A stretch of DNA of 64,000 nt from Amarolinea aalborgensis (GCF_900491745.1 NZ_UETR01000006.1:62001-126000); one strand, 5' to 3'; shown: positions 24,864 through 34,600, numbered from the stretch's first letter. Numbers and translations are program-made. Notes: generated by a model from the letters alone, not told the origin.

Positions 24864-26231
24864 TTAGCGCGCGCGGCGGTTGACCTGCCGACTGGCGCTT
24901 TCTGGGCGCTGAGTGGGCGCCGCGGCCCGACTGCTGACTGCAGCGGTGGTTGCGCTGGCGCTTGGCCGGCGCGGGAGATCGGCATAGCTCGAGCGGCCGG
25001 TTGTCAAGGCGGGAGTCGTGCCGCGGGGGGCGGCGTGGGTGCTGCGCGGCGCGGCGCGTGACGGCGGGCGCGGCTCACGGGCAAACTCGTGATCCTGCGT
25101 CGGCGCGGCGGCCTGGTAATTGAAGCCGGCCAGCGTGCGGCGCTCCAATCGGCGTCCGAGCACGCGCTCGACGGCACGGATCGCTTCGTTGTCCTCAGGC
25201 GTCACCAGGGTGAAGGCTTCGCCGGTGCGTTCGGCCCGGCCGGTGCGACCGATGCGATGGGTGTACGCGTCGGTGGTGTCCGGCATATCGTAGTTGATGA
25301 CGTGCGAGATGCTGAGGACGTCAATGCCACGCGCGGCAATGTCGGTGGCCACCATGATGCGGAAATTGCCGCTGCGGAAGCCGTCCAGCGCGGCCTGACG
25401 TTGATTCTGCGACAAGTTGCCCTGCAAAGCGGTGGCTGGGAAGCCGGCCTTCTGTAACTGCTGCGCAATGCGCTTGGCGCGGTGCTTGGTGCGTGTGAAG
25501 ACAAGCACCGACCCAGGGCCGGTTGCGCGCAGCATTTCGCTCAGCAGCGCGGTCTTCAGATGTGACGCCACGGGGTAGAGCGCATGGGAGACAGTCTCCG
25601 CCGGCGCCACTTCGCCCACTTGCACGGTCAGTGGATCGCGCAAGACCTCACGCGCCAGCACGCGGATGTCATCCGGCATGGTGGCGGAGAAGAGGAGGGT
25701 TTGGCGCTGCGAGGGCACCGCGCGGATGATGCGCCGCACGTCGGGCAGAAAGCCCATATCGAACATGCGGTCAGACTCATCCAGCACCAGCACTTCAACC
25801 GCGGAGAGATTGATCGTCCCCTGGCGGATATGGTCGAGCAGCCGGCCGGGGCAGGCCACGACGATTTCAGGGCCGGCGCGCAGCGCCTGCAGTTGATTGC
25901 CAACGCCCACGCCGCCATAGATGGCAATGCAGCGCAGCCCGGTCTGCCGACCCAGATCGGCAAAAGCGACGTTGATCTGTTCGGCCAATTCACGCGTGGG
26001 CGCGACAATTAACGCACGCACGCGGTGGCGCGGGCCTTGTTCGAGCCGCTGCAGAATGGGAAGTGCAAAGGCGGCCGTCTTACCGGTGCCGGTTTGGGCC
26101 AGGCCCATGACATCACGGCCCGCCATGATCGGCGGAATGGATAGTTGTTGGATCGGCGTCGGTTCTTGATAACCGAGCGCGTGGACGCCCGCCGCAAGGT
26201 GCGGGCTAAGATTGAAACGAGAAAAAGTCAA
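24864..26231 (-). CDS. DEAD-box ATP-dependent RNA helicase (DESD variant)
   Basis: About 455 residues if it starts at the TTG at 26231, which has AGGAAGGA eight bases upstream and begins right at the usual FSRFNLSPHLAAGVHALGY Q-motif region; an ATG-started frame from 26462 adds a non-homologous 77 residues. Motifs: AQTGTGKT (I), PTRELAEQ (Ia), VLDESDRMFDMGF (II, DESD instead of DEAD), SATMP (III), VATDIAARGIDV (V) and HRIGRTGRA (VI). The last ~80 residues are Arg/Ala/Pro/Thr-rich and disordered, typical of RNA-binding tails in the RhlE group. Cold or growth regulation via the ~200-base upstream region is possible but not shown. Confidence 0.88.
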   Translation of the reverse strand: MTFSRFNLSPHLAAGVHALGYQEPTPIQQLSIPPIMAGRDVMGLAQTGTGKTAAFALPILQRLEQGPRHRVRALIVAPTRELAEQINVAFADLGRQTGLRCIAIYGGVGVGNQLQALRAGPEIVVACPGRLLDHIRQGTINLSAVEVLVLDESDRMFDMGFLPDVRRIIRAVPSQRQTLLFSATMPDDIRVLAREVLRDPLTVQVGEVAPAETVSHALYPVASHLKTALLSEMLRATGPGSVLVFTRTKHRAKRIAQQLQKAGFPATALQGNLSQNQRQAALDGFRSGNFRIMVATDIAARGIDVLSISHVINYDMPDTTDAYTHRIGRTGRAERTGEAFTLVTPEDNEAIRAVERVLGRRLERRTLAGFNYQAAAPTQDHEFAREPRPPSRAAPRSTHAAPRGTTPALTTGRSSYADLPRRPSASATTAAVSSRAAAPTQRPESASRQVNRRAR

Positions 26232-26442
26232 CTGAGAGTCCTTCCTGACTTCACATGTGAGCCAAGTCGCACTCTCAGCCCAAATACAAACGATGGCGCC
26301 GTCACGGCAGTCATATGTCGTCCGGCGCCAATCAAAACAACAGTGATACTTATAACACACTTGAGAGAAAATAGCCAATTGAGAGTCAGGCTGCACAAAG
26401 AGTCTTTGCATCCGCGGCCTGGCCTGCAACCGGGTGGAAATC

Positions 26443-26922
26443 ATGAACGACCACGAACACACTTACAGCATTCAAGTGACCTGGACCGGCAACCTGGGCC
26501 AGGGCACCAGCAGCTATCGCGCCTACGCCCGTGCGCATGAGATCAGCGCGGCTGGCAGGCCAGCGATTCCCGGTTCGGCTGACCCCGCCTTTCGCGGCGA
26601 CCGCATGCGTTACAATCCCGAGGATCTGCTGGTGGCGTCCTTATCGGCCTGTCACATGCTGTGGTATTTGCACCTGGCGGCCGAGGCTGGCGTGGTGGTG
26701 ATGGATTATGCAGATCAGGCCCGCGGCGTCATGGTGGAGACCGCGGCCGGCGGCGGTCGCTTCACGTCGGTCGTGCTGCGGCCCACGGTGACAATTCTAC
26801 CTGGCGCAGACCCGGCGCTCGCGGCGCACCTGCACACGCGCGCACACGAGCTGTGTTTCATCGCCAACTCCGTCAACTTCCCCGTGACATGCGAGCCGAC
26901 GATCGTCGTCGCAAATCCCTAA
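26443..26922 (+). CDS. OsmC-family peroxiredoxin-like protein
   Basis: A 159-residue OsmC/Ohr-superfamily protein from ATG 26443. The N-terminal strand YSIQVTWTGN, the central NPEDLLVASLSACHMLWYLHLAAEAGV helix with its cysteine, and the ELCFIANSVNFPVTCEP C-terminal part with the second active-site cysteine are all present. Such proteins reduce organic hydroperoxides with a Cys pair. Length matches. It is divergent from the DEAD-box gene; the shared 210-base spacer contains near-repeats ACTCTCA(G/A)TTG. Confidence 0.88.
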   Translation: MNDHEHTYSIQVTWTGNLGQGTSSYRAYARAHEISAAGRPAIPGSADPAFRGDRMRYNPEDLLVASLSACHMLWYLHLAAEAGVVVMDYADQARGVMVETAAGGGRFTSVVLRPTVTILPGADPALAAHLHTRAHELCFIANSVNFPVTCEPTIVVANP

Positions 26923-26947
26923 CCTGGACAGGTCTTGAATCAAGTAG

Positions 26948-27015
26948 CTCACACGAAGACACAAAGGCACAGAGACGCAAACCGATTGTTTCATGTCTTT
27001 GTGCCTTTGTGTGAG
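26948..27015. repeat. intergenic inverted repeat
   Basis: CTCACAC (26948-26954) plus ACACAAAGGCACA pairs with TTTGTGCCTTTGTGTGAG (ending 27015). This long imperfect palindrome lies between the OsmC gene and the convergent poly(A) polymerase-like gene and may stop transcription from both sides. The CACAAAGGCAC phrase is a widespread intergenic repeat type. Confidence 0.5.
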
Positions 27016-27039
27016 AATTCCTCATTCAGCGTTCCTCAT

Positions 27040-29748
27040 TCAGCTTTCAGCGCTCCCTCTATCCGCCAGCCGCCGCGCCAGATCCATCTCCTCGGCCAGG
27101 TTATGCACCTCGCCGTCGAGACGCGCGGCGCGGACCGCCAGCAGAATCTGGCGGTAGATCGGCCCGGGCGGCAGTCCGAGCTGGCGCAGCCGATGACCAT
27201 CCAGCTCCACCGTCACATGCTTGAGGCTGCGCTCGTAAAGGTCCATTCGCTGCTGCACCAACCATGATTCGCTCGCCACCCGCACCACCAGCCGCGCCGC
27301 CGCGTCAATTGGACGCAAAATCTCATCAATCTCACTGATGCGCAGCGCGGGACGGGCCAGATCCGGCAGATGGCGCTGCAACGCGCGCATATCGCTGAGC
27401 AGACGCATGGTGTCATGGCGCAGGCGCAATCGCTTATGCACGTGCTGATCAGCCTCGACGGGCTGGCGAAATAGCATCAGCGCCAGGTAGAGGCGCGGCA
27501 ATTCCTGTTCGGGCGCGGCCTGCGCATCGCCCATCAACTGACGGTCCATCCGCACATGCCGCAGATCAACAAAGCGGTCAGCCAGCCAGCGGTCATAGAC
27601 CAGGTGCACATCGAGGCGCGTGAGCACCTGCATCTGCTGTAACCGCGCCAGGGCCAGCTCTGGCTCGGCCTCTTCCAAGATCAACTCCAGTTCATGCCGC
27701 ACCCGCGCCGGGCTGACCTTGGGCAGCAGATCGAGCGCATCGGCAATCAACTGCTCGGTGCGCGCTTCGATCTGAAATTGAAAGCGCTGCTCGAAACGCA
27801 CTGCGCGCAAGATGCGCGTGGGGTCTTCGATGAAACTCAGGCTGTGCAGCACGCGGATGACGCCGTTGTTCAGGTCTTCCACGCCGTCGTAGAAATCGAG
27901 CAGCTCGCCCCAACGCTGCGGATCCAGGTGAATCGCCAGGGTGTTGATGGTGAAATCGCGGCGGTGCAGGTCGAGCTTGATCGAGGAACGCTCCACGGTG
28001 GGCAAGGCCGTGGGGTGCTCATAGAATTCAGTGCGCGCGGCGACGAAATCGAGGCTCGTTACCGGCGGCGCGGCGCTTTCAATGCCGCTGATCTGCACCG
28101 GCCGGAACTCCTCCTCTTCGTCCTCGCTGCCCTGCTCCCCCGCATCGCCTGGCTCCGGCTTACTTTCCGCGCTGAGGATCCATTTGGCTGTGCCAAAACG
28201 TTTGTGCGAGCGCACGCGGCCGCCATACAAGACCGCCAGGCGCCGCGCCAGGCTGATGGCATCACCTTCGACCACCAGGTCAATATCAAAATTGGGCACG
28301 TTGAGCAAGAGGTCGCGCACGAAGCCGCCAACCGCATACATCGGATAGTTCAGATCGGCGGCGACCTCGCCCGCGCGGCGCAGCAGGTTGACCAGCGCGG
28401 GCGGCAGCAAGGTTTCCATGCGCGTGCTCATATCGGGCGCCAGGCGCGTCGGCAGCGGCGCGCCCCACAGCTTGATCAAGTCGGTGCGCGTGACGATGCC
28501 TATCAGCGCGCCGGTCTGGCGGCTGACCACCGGCACCTGGCCCCAGCCGCTTTCGATCATGCGGCGCTGCAAGACCTCGATGCCATCCTCCGGCGCCACG
28601 CTGATGCTGCCCTTGCTCATCACTTGGGCGACAGGCGCTTGCGCCAGGCCGTGGCGCAGGGCGCGATCCACCTGGCCGCGGGTCAACATGCCGACCACCT
28701 GGCTCAAATCGGCCACCGGAAAACCCTCGAAGCCAAAACGCTGCATGCGTGCGGCGGCCTCGGCCAGAGTCATGTCGGGCGTCAAGGTCTGCAGGCCGCG
28801 CGACATGATCTCGCTGACCGTGACGGAGGGGCGCACGTGCTGTTGCAGCAGATCCACCAGGGTTGTGCGCACCTCGCGTAGGCCGCGCCCGCGCACGAGC
28901 GCGGCGGCAGCGCGACGATGCCCCCCGCCGCCCAATTCTGACGCAATGACGCCGACATCCACCGCGTCGCTGCTGCTGCGCGCCACGATCTGAATGCGGT
29001 CGCCCAGGTCAACCAGGAGGAAAACGGCCGCCGGCTCGTAGAAATCACGTACACGGTGGGCCAGGGTCGAGATTTCATCGTTGAACGAAGGCAACGTGGC
29101 CGAGGCGATGATAATGGGCTGACTGCCGAACTCGAACGGCTCGCTGTTGGCAATGAGCTGATCGAGCAAGTCTTGCTGTTCGCTGCTGAGCGCGTGGTGC
29201 AGGAAACGGTTCACTACCTCCAGGTTGGCGGCCTGCGGAGGCTGCAGCAGCCAGGCCACACACGCGGCGTCGCGCGCCGTGGTGGCGCTGTAGGTCAGCG
29301 CCCCGGTGTCTTCGTAGATGCCGAGCAGCAGGCAGGTGGCCTCAATCATGGTCAACGATATGGTTTCGTTTTGCAGGCGTTCCACCAGCAGCGTCGTCGT
29401 GGCGCCCACCTTGTCGCCGGCGTAGCTCCATCCCGGCTGCAGGTTCGTCTGCAGTTCATGATGGTCAATGATTTCACCGGTGGTTTGCGCGGACATGCGG
29501 CGCACCGGCGCGAAGCTCTGCGTGTCCACCACCAGGGCATGGGTCACGCGGCGCGGCGGCGCGTCGCTGGCAGCCACAAAGGGCAGCGCGCTGCGGTAGA
29601 GCGTCAAGAACTCACGCACGTTGCGGTTGAGTTGGCGCGGCAAGATGGGCAATGCCTGGGGATTCAGCTTCCAGGCCGCCAGCATCGAGGCCAAGGCGTC
29701 GAAATCGGCGTGCTCGTGGGTCAAAATGACCGTGAGACCGGTAGTCAC
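27040..29748 (-). CDS. DHH phosphoesterase - CBS - poly(A) polymerase/CCA-adding fusion
   Basis: A 902-residue protein starting at GTG 29748, with GGAG nine bases upstream. Order: DHH domain (residues 1-300) with THEHADFDALAS, an IIDHHEL motif and the DHHA1 GGGGHRRAAAA loop; two CBS domains (about 310-430); then a class II nucleotidyltransferase with AVGGFVRDLLLNVPNFDIDLVVEGDA, carrying the catalytic DxD, followed by the RRDFTINTLAI and VLHSLSFIEDPTRILRAVRF motifs and a helical tail. Homologues are annotated as tRNA nucleotidyltransferase/poly(A) polymerase. The combination suggests both adding and removing nucleotides (RNA or oligoribonucleotides) under adenylate control by CBS. It is the last gene of an operon with the MFS and ABC-permease genes. 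Confidence 0.88.
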   Translation of the reverse strand: MTTGLTVILTHEHADFDALASMLAAWKLNPQALPILPRQLNRNVREFLTLYRSALPFVAASDAPPRRVTHALVVDTQSFAPVRRMSAQTTGEIIDHHELQTNLQPGWSYAGDKVGATTTLLVERLQNETISLTMIEATCLLLGIYEDTGALTYSATTARDAACVAWLLQPPQAANLEVVNRFLHHALSSEQQDLLDQLIANSEPFEFGSQPIIIASATLPSFNDEISTLAHRVRDFYEPAAVFLLVDLGDRIQIVARSSSDAVDVGVIASELGGGGHRRAAAALVRGRGLREVRTTLVDLLQQHVRPSVTVSEIMSRGLQTLTPDMTLAEAAARMQRFGFEGFPVADLSQVVGMLTRGQVDRALRHGLAQAPVAQVMSKGSISVAPEDGIEVLQRRMIESGWGQVPVVSRQTGALIGIVTRTDLIKLWGAPLPTRLAPDMSTRMETLLPPALVNLLRRAGEVAADLNYPMYAVGGFVRDLLLNVPNFDIDLVVEGDAISLARRLAVLYGGRVRSHKRFGTAKWILSAESKPEPGDAGEQGSEDEEEEFRPVQISGIESAAPPVTSLDFVAARTEFYEHPTALPTVERSSIKLDLHRRDFTINTLAIHLDPQRWGELLDFYDGVEDLNNGVIRVLHSLSFIEDPTRILRAVRFEQRFQFQIEARTEQLIADALDLLPKVSPARVRHELELILEEAEPELALARLQQMQVLTRLDVHLVYDRWLADRFVDLRHVRMDRQLMGDAQAAPEQELPRLYLALMLFRQPVEADQHVHKRLRLRHDTMRLLSDMRALQRHLPDLARPALRISEIDEILRPIDAAARLVVRVASESWLVQQRMDLYERSLKHVTVELDGHRLRQLGLPPGPIYRQILLAVRAARLDGEVHNLAEEMDLARRLADRGSAES

Positions 29749-29760
29749 GTCATCGTACTC

Positions 29761-31056
29761 CTATGGCGCTATTATACCATGCGGCGCTTCATAGGTCCGT
29801 AATTTGGGATAGCGCCATGCCACCCAGCCGGTGATGAGGACGGTGGCTAACCCGCCGCTGACCACGGCAAAGGGGACGCCAAACGCGCTGGCGACCAGCC
29901 CGGCTTCCATCTCGCCGAGCTGTGGGCCGCCCATGAAGAAAATCATGTTGACGCCGGTCATACGCCCGCGCAACTGATCGGGCGTGAGCAGTTGGCGAAT
30001 CGTGCCGCGGATGACCGTAGAGACCGTGTCTGCGGCGCCGGACAGCGCGAAGAGGAAGTAGGAGAGATAGAAGTTGGTGGCCAAACCGAAGAAGAGCGTG
30101 GAGACGCCGTACAGGGCGACGCTGATTAAGAGAACATGACCCTGGCGTTTGATTTCGCCCCGGTAGGATGTGATAGCGCCAGCGACGATGGCGCCTACGG
30201 ATTGGGCCGTGGAGAGCAGGCCGTAGCCCTGCACGCCGACATGCACCACATCCGCGGCAATGAGCGGCAGCATCATGCGCGCCGAGGCAAAGAAGGTTGC
30301 CATGAAGTCAAGCAGCATCGTCCCCCAGATGATGCGTTGGTTGTAGGTGAAGCGCAGCCCTTCGACCATGGCCGGCCAGCCTAGGCCGGCGCTGCTGGCG
30401 GCGGTGCGGCCCCGGTAATGCATCAGCAAGAGCGCCAGGATAACCGCGCCAAATGAAAGGGCATTGGCGGCGTACACCCAACTGATGTTGATGCCGGCCA
30501 CCATCAACCCAGCCAGCGCCGGGCCAATCACGCTGGCAACTTGCCAGACCAGCGTGTTGAGGCTGACGGCGTTGGTGAGATGTTCGCGCGGCACCAGGTT
30601 CGGCACCAGCGACTGGCGCGCCGGATTATCGAACGCGGCCGCGGCCGCGCCCGCCGCCGTCAACAGGAAAATGGCGGCGACGCTGGCTTCACCGCGCAGG
30701 CTCAAATAGGTCAGAATGGCCGCGAAGAGCGTAGCGGCGCTCTGCGTCATCAGCAGGAGCCGCCGGCGGTCGAGGGTGTCGGCCAGCACGCCGCCGATGA
30801 GCGCGAAGAGAATGATGGGAATCACGCGCATCAGACCCAGGGCGCCGAGTCCCAGCGCCGGACTGCTCAGCGTCACGTCGCGCCCCAAGAGGTGTAGCGT
30901 GGTCGTGCTGCCTTTGAGCAGTTCGTACACGTGCCAATTGACGGCCGTGAGCTGCATCTGCGAGCCGATCGTGGAGATCAGCGTGCCCGCCCACAGCAGG
31001 CGGAAATCACGGTGGTAGAGAGCCGCAAAGCGCAGCGCCGAAGGCTGGGCCGCCAT
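29761..31056 (-). CDS. major facilitator superfamily transporter
   Basis: A 431-residue membrane protein from ATG 31056, one base after the stop of the upstream gene; the longer frame to 31185 lies inside that gene. HRDFRLLWAGTLISTIGSQM is the typical MFS start, followed by the VLADTLDRRRLLLMTQ loop-2/3 motif and FDNPARQSLVPNLVPREHLTNAVSL, characteristic of the EntS/MFS_3 exporter group. It ends with RGRMTGVNMIFFMGGPQLGEMEAGLVA. About twelve hydrophobic segments are visible. Probably an exporter of siderophore, drug or metabolite; substrate unknown. Confidence 0.88.
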   Translation of the reverse strand: MAAQPSALRFAALYHRDFRLLWAGTLISTIGSQMQLTAVNWHVYELLKGSTTTLHLLGRDVTLSSPALGLGALGLMRVIPIILFALIGGVLADTLDRRRLLLMTQSAATLFAAILTYLSLRGEASVAAIFLLTAAGAAAAAFDNPARQSLVPNLVPREHLTNAVSLNTLVWQVASVIGPALAGLMVAGINISWVYAANALSFGAVILALLLMHYRGRTAASSAGLGWPAMVEGLRFTYNQRIIWGTMLLDFMATFFASARMMLPLIAADVVHVGVQGYGLLSTAQSVGAIVAGAITSYRGEIKRQGHVLLISVALYGVSTLFFGLATNFYLSYFLFALSGAADTVSTVIRGTIRQLLTPDQLRGRMTGVNMIFFMGGPQLGEMEAGLVASAFGVPFAVVSGGLATVLITGWVAWRYPKLRTYEAPHGIIAP

Positions 31057-31057
31057 G

Positions 31058-34000
31058 TCAGTAATTGACCTCACGGCTGAGGGTATGCAGGGCGAGCAGC
31101 ACGGTGCGACCAGCTTGCTCCAGCTTGGGCAGTTCGATGGCGTCGGGCGCGTCGCGCGGCGTGTCTGCCTGCGCGTCCGAGCCATCCCAACTCAGGTAGA
31201 TCGTCAGCGCGCTGCGACCGCCGAATCCGGGCGGCGCGGGTTGACCGAAGTGCGGATCGCGACCGCGGGTCGTTGTGGCGACGCCCAGGCGGCTGGCCGC
31301 GTCTTGGAACAACTGCACCAGGCGGAAACTGCTGCCCTGGCCCAACGCCAAGGCCTGGCCGCGGCCGCCGCCGACGCCCTGCATTTCGATCACGGCCTCC
31401 GTGTGCAGCGAGCTGAAACCGATCTTGGCCGCCATGACGTTGAAGATGCTCAGACTTTCGTTGCGTTCGCCGCCAGCCCAGGCCACGAACACCACCGTTT
31501 TATTGGGCCGGTAAGGGCTTTGCTTGAGCGCCCGTGCCAACTCGAGCATGGCGGCCACGCCGCTGGCATTGTCGTTGGCGCCGGGATACAACGTGCCGTC
31601 CGGGCCAACGCCCAGGCCGTCGTAGTACGCGGTGACCATGATGACTTGCGCGTCCAACCCCTGTTCGGCCGCCTGCCCAGGAATGAAGCCGACAACGTGG
31701 TAGTATTTTTCGCTCAGGTCAGAGGAAAGCTCGACTTCGATCGCCATGCGCACCTGCGCGCCAGCCGGCGTCAGCGTTACTTGCCCGGCCTTGAGACTGG
31801 CCGCGGCGGTCTCCAGTTGCGCCACGCTGCGCCCGGTTGACGCCAGCAGGCGATCGGCGACAGCCGTGGTCACGAACATCATGGGCACACGGCCCCCATT
31901 GCCGCCGTAGAGCATCTTGCGCTGCATGAGCGATGGATCATCAGAGACCACCAGGAAGCCGGCGGCCGCGGTCGTGTTGATGCGCGCCGCGTCCTGGGGT
32001 CGCACGATCAGAATTTTGTCTCGCAATTCCATTTGGCTCAAGCCGTAACGATCGGAAGCGCTTGTCTCTGGATCCGGGCCGCTGACCAGGCCCATGACCA
32101 CACCCTGCGCGTGGCCAACGCTGTCGCGCCGCGCAAAGGCGGCGCTGCGTCCCACGTATTCCACAAAATCCTGGCGATAGGCCAGCGCCTGGGTGACGTT
32201 GCCCTGGTTGTCCAGGATTTCCAGGCTGGGTGTGTGGATCAAGTGGCCGCGCGGGGTGGAATTGCTCACAATGAAGGTTTCCTGGCCCTCGACCTTCTCA
32301 CCGGCGGGCAGAAGGCCGATCTCCGCCATGCGGCTGGCGATGTAGGCGGCCGCTTTGTCGGCGCCTGGCGTACCAGTTTCCCGTCCGGCAAAGGCGGGGC
32401 CAGCTAGTTGTTGAATATCTTGCTGCGCGCGGCCGGCGTCGAAGCTCAGCGCCTGGCTGCGATAGATGCCAAGCGGCGATGTGGCGCGCAGCAGCAGGAT
32501 CAAGCCGACGATCGCCCCGACGCCCACACTCACGGTGTAGCGGTTGAAGAGACGGCTGACATTGGCGCGGGTATCGTCCAAGAAGCGCCGCAGTCCCTGC
32601 CCCCAGAGGTTGAAGGTGAGGATGGACAGAAAGAAGGCCAGGCCCGGATACCAGCCCATCCACGGGTAGGAACGCCACCAGTTGCGCACATTGGCCAGCA
32701 GCGCGCCCCATTCGGGCACATCGGAGAAGAAGTAGACAACCGGCTGCATCTGGCCCGTTTCGCCAATCGCGGCGCGAAAACCGCCGCCCATGAAGATATT
32801 GAGGAAGCCAAGCTCGGCCAGGAGCATGAGCACGCCGCCCATCTCCAAAATGGAGAGGATCAGCAGCGAGGGCAGCAGGAGGCTGAGCACGTGGCGTGAA
32901 AGCAGGTGCACGGTGCGTGCGCCGGTGGCGCGGGCCGCTTCGATGTACGGCTGTGGTTTGAGGCCAATCACCTGGCCGCGCACGAACTGCGCAATTTCGC
33001 CCCAGCCCACTACCGAGACGCCGATGATGAAGACGCTCATGCCTTGCTGAATGCCCAACGCCAGGATCAGGATCAGCGCAAAGAGGGTCACCGGGAACGC
33101 AGCCCAGACGGCAATGGCTCCCTGCACCAGGCGGTCGAACCACCCGCCGCGCCACCAGCCAGCCACTGCGCCGAGCAAGGCGCCGATGACCATGCGGGCG
33201 AGGGTGGCGAAGAAGGCCAGGGCCAACGTGCGCCGTGCGCCGCTCAACACCAATGCCTGAATGTCGCGCCCCACCGGGTCGGTGCCCCAGGGAAAGGTCA
33301 TGGAAGGCGCGTAGGGCGGCGCGCCGATCTTGCCCTCGATCATCAGCACGCCGTGGGTTTCATAGGGATTGGCGGCTGCCAGCCGATCGCCGGCCACGAC
33401 CAGACCGATCAGGCCGGCCACGAGCAGCGTGCCCACGATCAGCGCTGGGTTGGTGATCGTGCTGCGCAGCACGCGCCGCGCGCCGTGGGATGGCGGCATC
33501 TCGGCTGCGGCCTCGCCCGCCTGGCTGCCAGCTGCGGCCAGGGATGGCAGGTCATCATGGCGGCGGCCGGGCAGCAGGTGGCGCAGGTCAACCCAGGCTT
33601 CACGCAGAGAGCCGAGCATCTCGGCCAGCCAACGCTGCCACGTTTGGCGTTTCTCGATGAGGTCACGGATGGGCGCGGCGCGCAGGCGTGGATCGAGCAG
33701 GGGAAAGAGCATTTCCAGGGCCAGATTGATCAGCAGGAAGAGGATGCCCAACGTCACCACCAGGTCAGTGACGAGCGCACGATTACCGCCATCAATGGTT
33801 TGCAGCAGTGTTTGCCCCACGCCCGGCCAAACGAAGAACGATTCGACCACCGGCAAGCTGGCAAGCGAGAAGCGGAGGGAAGCGCCCAGGGTGGTCAACA
33901 CCGGAATCCAGACGTTGCGCAGCGCGTGGCGCAGGAGGACACGGCGGTCGCTGAGGCCCTTGCTGTAGGCGACGCGAATGTAATCCTGCCCAAGCACATC

Positions 34001-34600
34001 AGCGAGGGTGAGATAGGTCACCTGTACGATTTGCGCCAACGGCCGCGCCGCCAAGACGAGCGCTGGCATGAGCAGATGCGCATCCCAACCAAAGCCGGTC
34101 TGTGGGAGCACGGTGATGTCGAAGGCGCGGTACACCTTGATGTTGAGAATCCAGAGGAGCATCGCCAGGATGAAGCTGGGCACGGAGACGCCGAGAATGG
34201 AAGTCAGCAGCACCAGGGAGCGATTGCGGCTGCTGCCGCTGCGCGCCACGCGCAAGCCAACCGGCACGCCGATCAGTGTTGCCAGTAGCAGGGAGACCAG
34301 GAGAAGCCCTGCGCTGCGCGAGAAAAAGGTCCACACCAGGCCAAAGGCTGGCTGATAGGCCTTTTGCCAATAGTAGGTGGCGGGGTGGTGAAACAGGTAA
34401 TCGAAAGTGGCCACAAGCGCCTGCCCGGCGGCGCTCCAGAGTGCGGCCGGCACACCCTGGCGCCCACGCTCGGCCATCAGCAGGCCCAGTTGGGTCAGAT
34501 AAGCAATGACAAGCACGATGACCAGCGTGGTGAGCAGTCGGCGCCCCAAAGCGCGCAGTGCGTGGCGCAAATCTTGAATGGACATGCAATTCCGGTTCAC
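31058..34600 (-). CDS. fusion of two oligopeptide-type ABC permeases (DppB-DppC) with an M28 peptidase-like domain
   Basis: A 1180-residue protein; the start is GTG 34600 or ATG 34585. Residues ~1-320 are a DppB-type permease (LPQTGFGWDAHLLMPALVLA, RHALRNVWIPVLTTLG, VESFFVWPGVGQTLL). Residues ~375-690 are a DppC-type permease (FPWGTDPVGRDIQALVLSGARRTL, EAARATGARTVHLLSRHVL). Residues ~730-1180 are an exported M28 aminopeptidase-like domain with GANDNASGVAAMLELARAL. The metal/catalytic motifs are altered: AHYD is AYYD and AGEE is AGGE, so hydrolysis may be lost. No ABC ATPase or solute-binding protein gene is adjacent. The fused peptidase suggests peptide capture or trimming at the membrane. 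Confidence 0.85.
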   Translation of the reverse strand: MNRNCMSIQDLRHALRALGRRLLTTLVIVLVIAYLTQLGLLMAERGRQGVPAALWSAAGQALVATFDYLFHHPATYYWQKAYQPAFGLVWTFFSRSAGLLLVSLLLATLIGVPVGLRVARSGSSRNRSLVLLTSILGVSVPSFILAMLLWILNIKVYRAFDITVLPQTGFGWDAHLLMPALVLAARPLAQIVQVTYLTLADVLGQDYIRVAYSKGLSDRRVLLRHALRNVWIPVLTTLGASLRFSLASLPVVESFFVWPGVGQTLLQTIDGGNRALVTDLVVTLGILFLLINLALEMLFPLLDPRLRAAPIRDLIEKRQTWQRWLAEMLGSLREAWVDLRHLLPGRRHDDLPSLAAAGSQAGEAAAEMPPSHGARRVLRSTITNPALIVGTLLVAGLIGLVVAGDRLAAANPYETHGVLMIEGKIGAPPYAPSMTFPWGTDPVGRDIQALVLSGARRTLALAFFATLARMVIGALLGAVAGWWRGGWFDRLVQGAIAVWAAFPVTLFALILILALGIQQGMSVFIIGVSVVGWGEIAQFVRGQVIGLKPQPYIEAARATGARTVHLLSRHVLSLLLPSLLILSILEMGGVLMLLAELGFLNIFMGGGFRAAIGETGQMQPVVYFFSDVPEWGALLANVRNWWRSYPWMGWYPGLAFFLSILTFNLWGQGLRRFLDDTRANVSRLFNRYTVSVGVGAIVGLILLLRATSPLGIYRSQALSFDAGRAQQDIQQLAGPAFAGRETGTPGADKAAAYIASRMAEIGLLPAGEKVEGQETFIVSNSTPRGHLIHTPSLEILDNQGNVTQALAYRQDFVEYVGRSAAFARRDSVGHAQGVVMGLVSGPDPETSASDRYGLSQMELRDKILIVRPQDAARINTTAAAGFLVVSDDPSLMQRKMLYGGNGGRVPMMFVTTAVADRLLASTGRSVAQLETAAASLKAGQVTLTPAGAQVRMAIEVELSSDLSEKYYHVVGFIPGQAAEQGLDAQVIMVTAYYDGLGVGPDGTLYPGANDNASGVAAMLELARALKQSPYRPNKTVVFVAWAGGERNESLSIFNVMAAKIGFSSLHTEAVIEMQGVGGGRGQALALGQGSSFRLVQLFQDAASRLGVATTTRGRDPHFGQPAPPGFGGRSALTIYLSWDGSDAQADTPRDAPDAIELPKLEQAGRTVLLALHTLSREVNY

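Noticed and set aside
27694..28881. 395-codon plus-strand frame within the DHH-CBS-polymerase gene
   Set aside because: Antisense shadow with the same Arg/Gln/His bias.
32906..34288. 460-codon plus-strand frame within the ABC permease fusion
   Set aside because: Antisense shadow; Gln/His/Arg-rich low-complexity protein without motifs.
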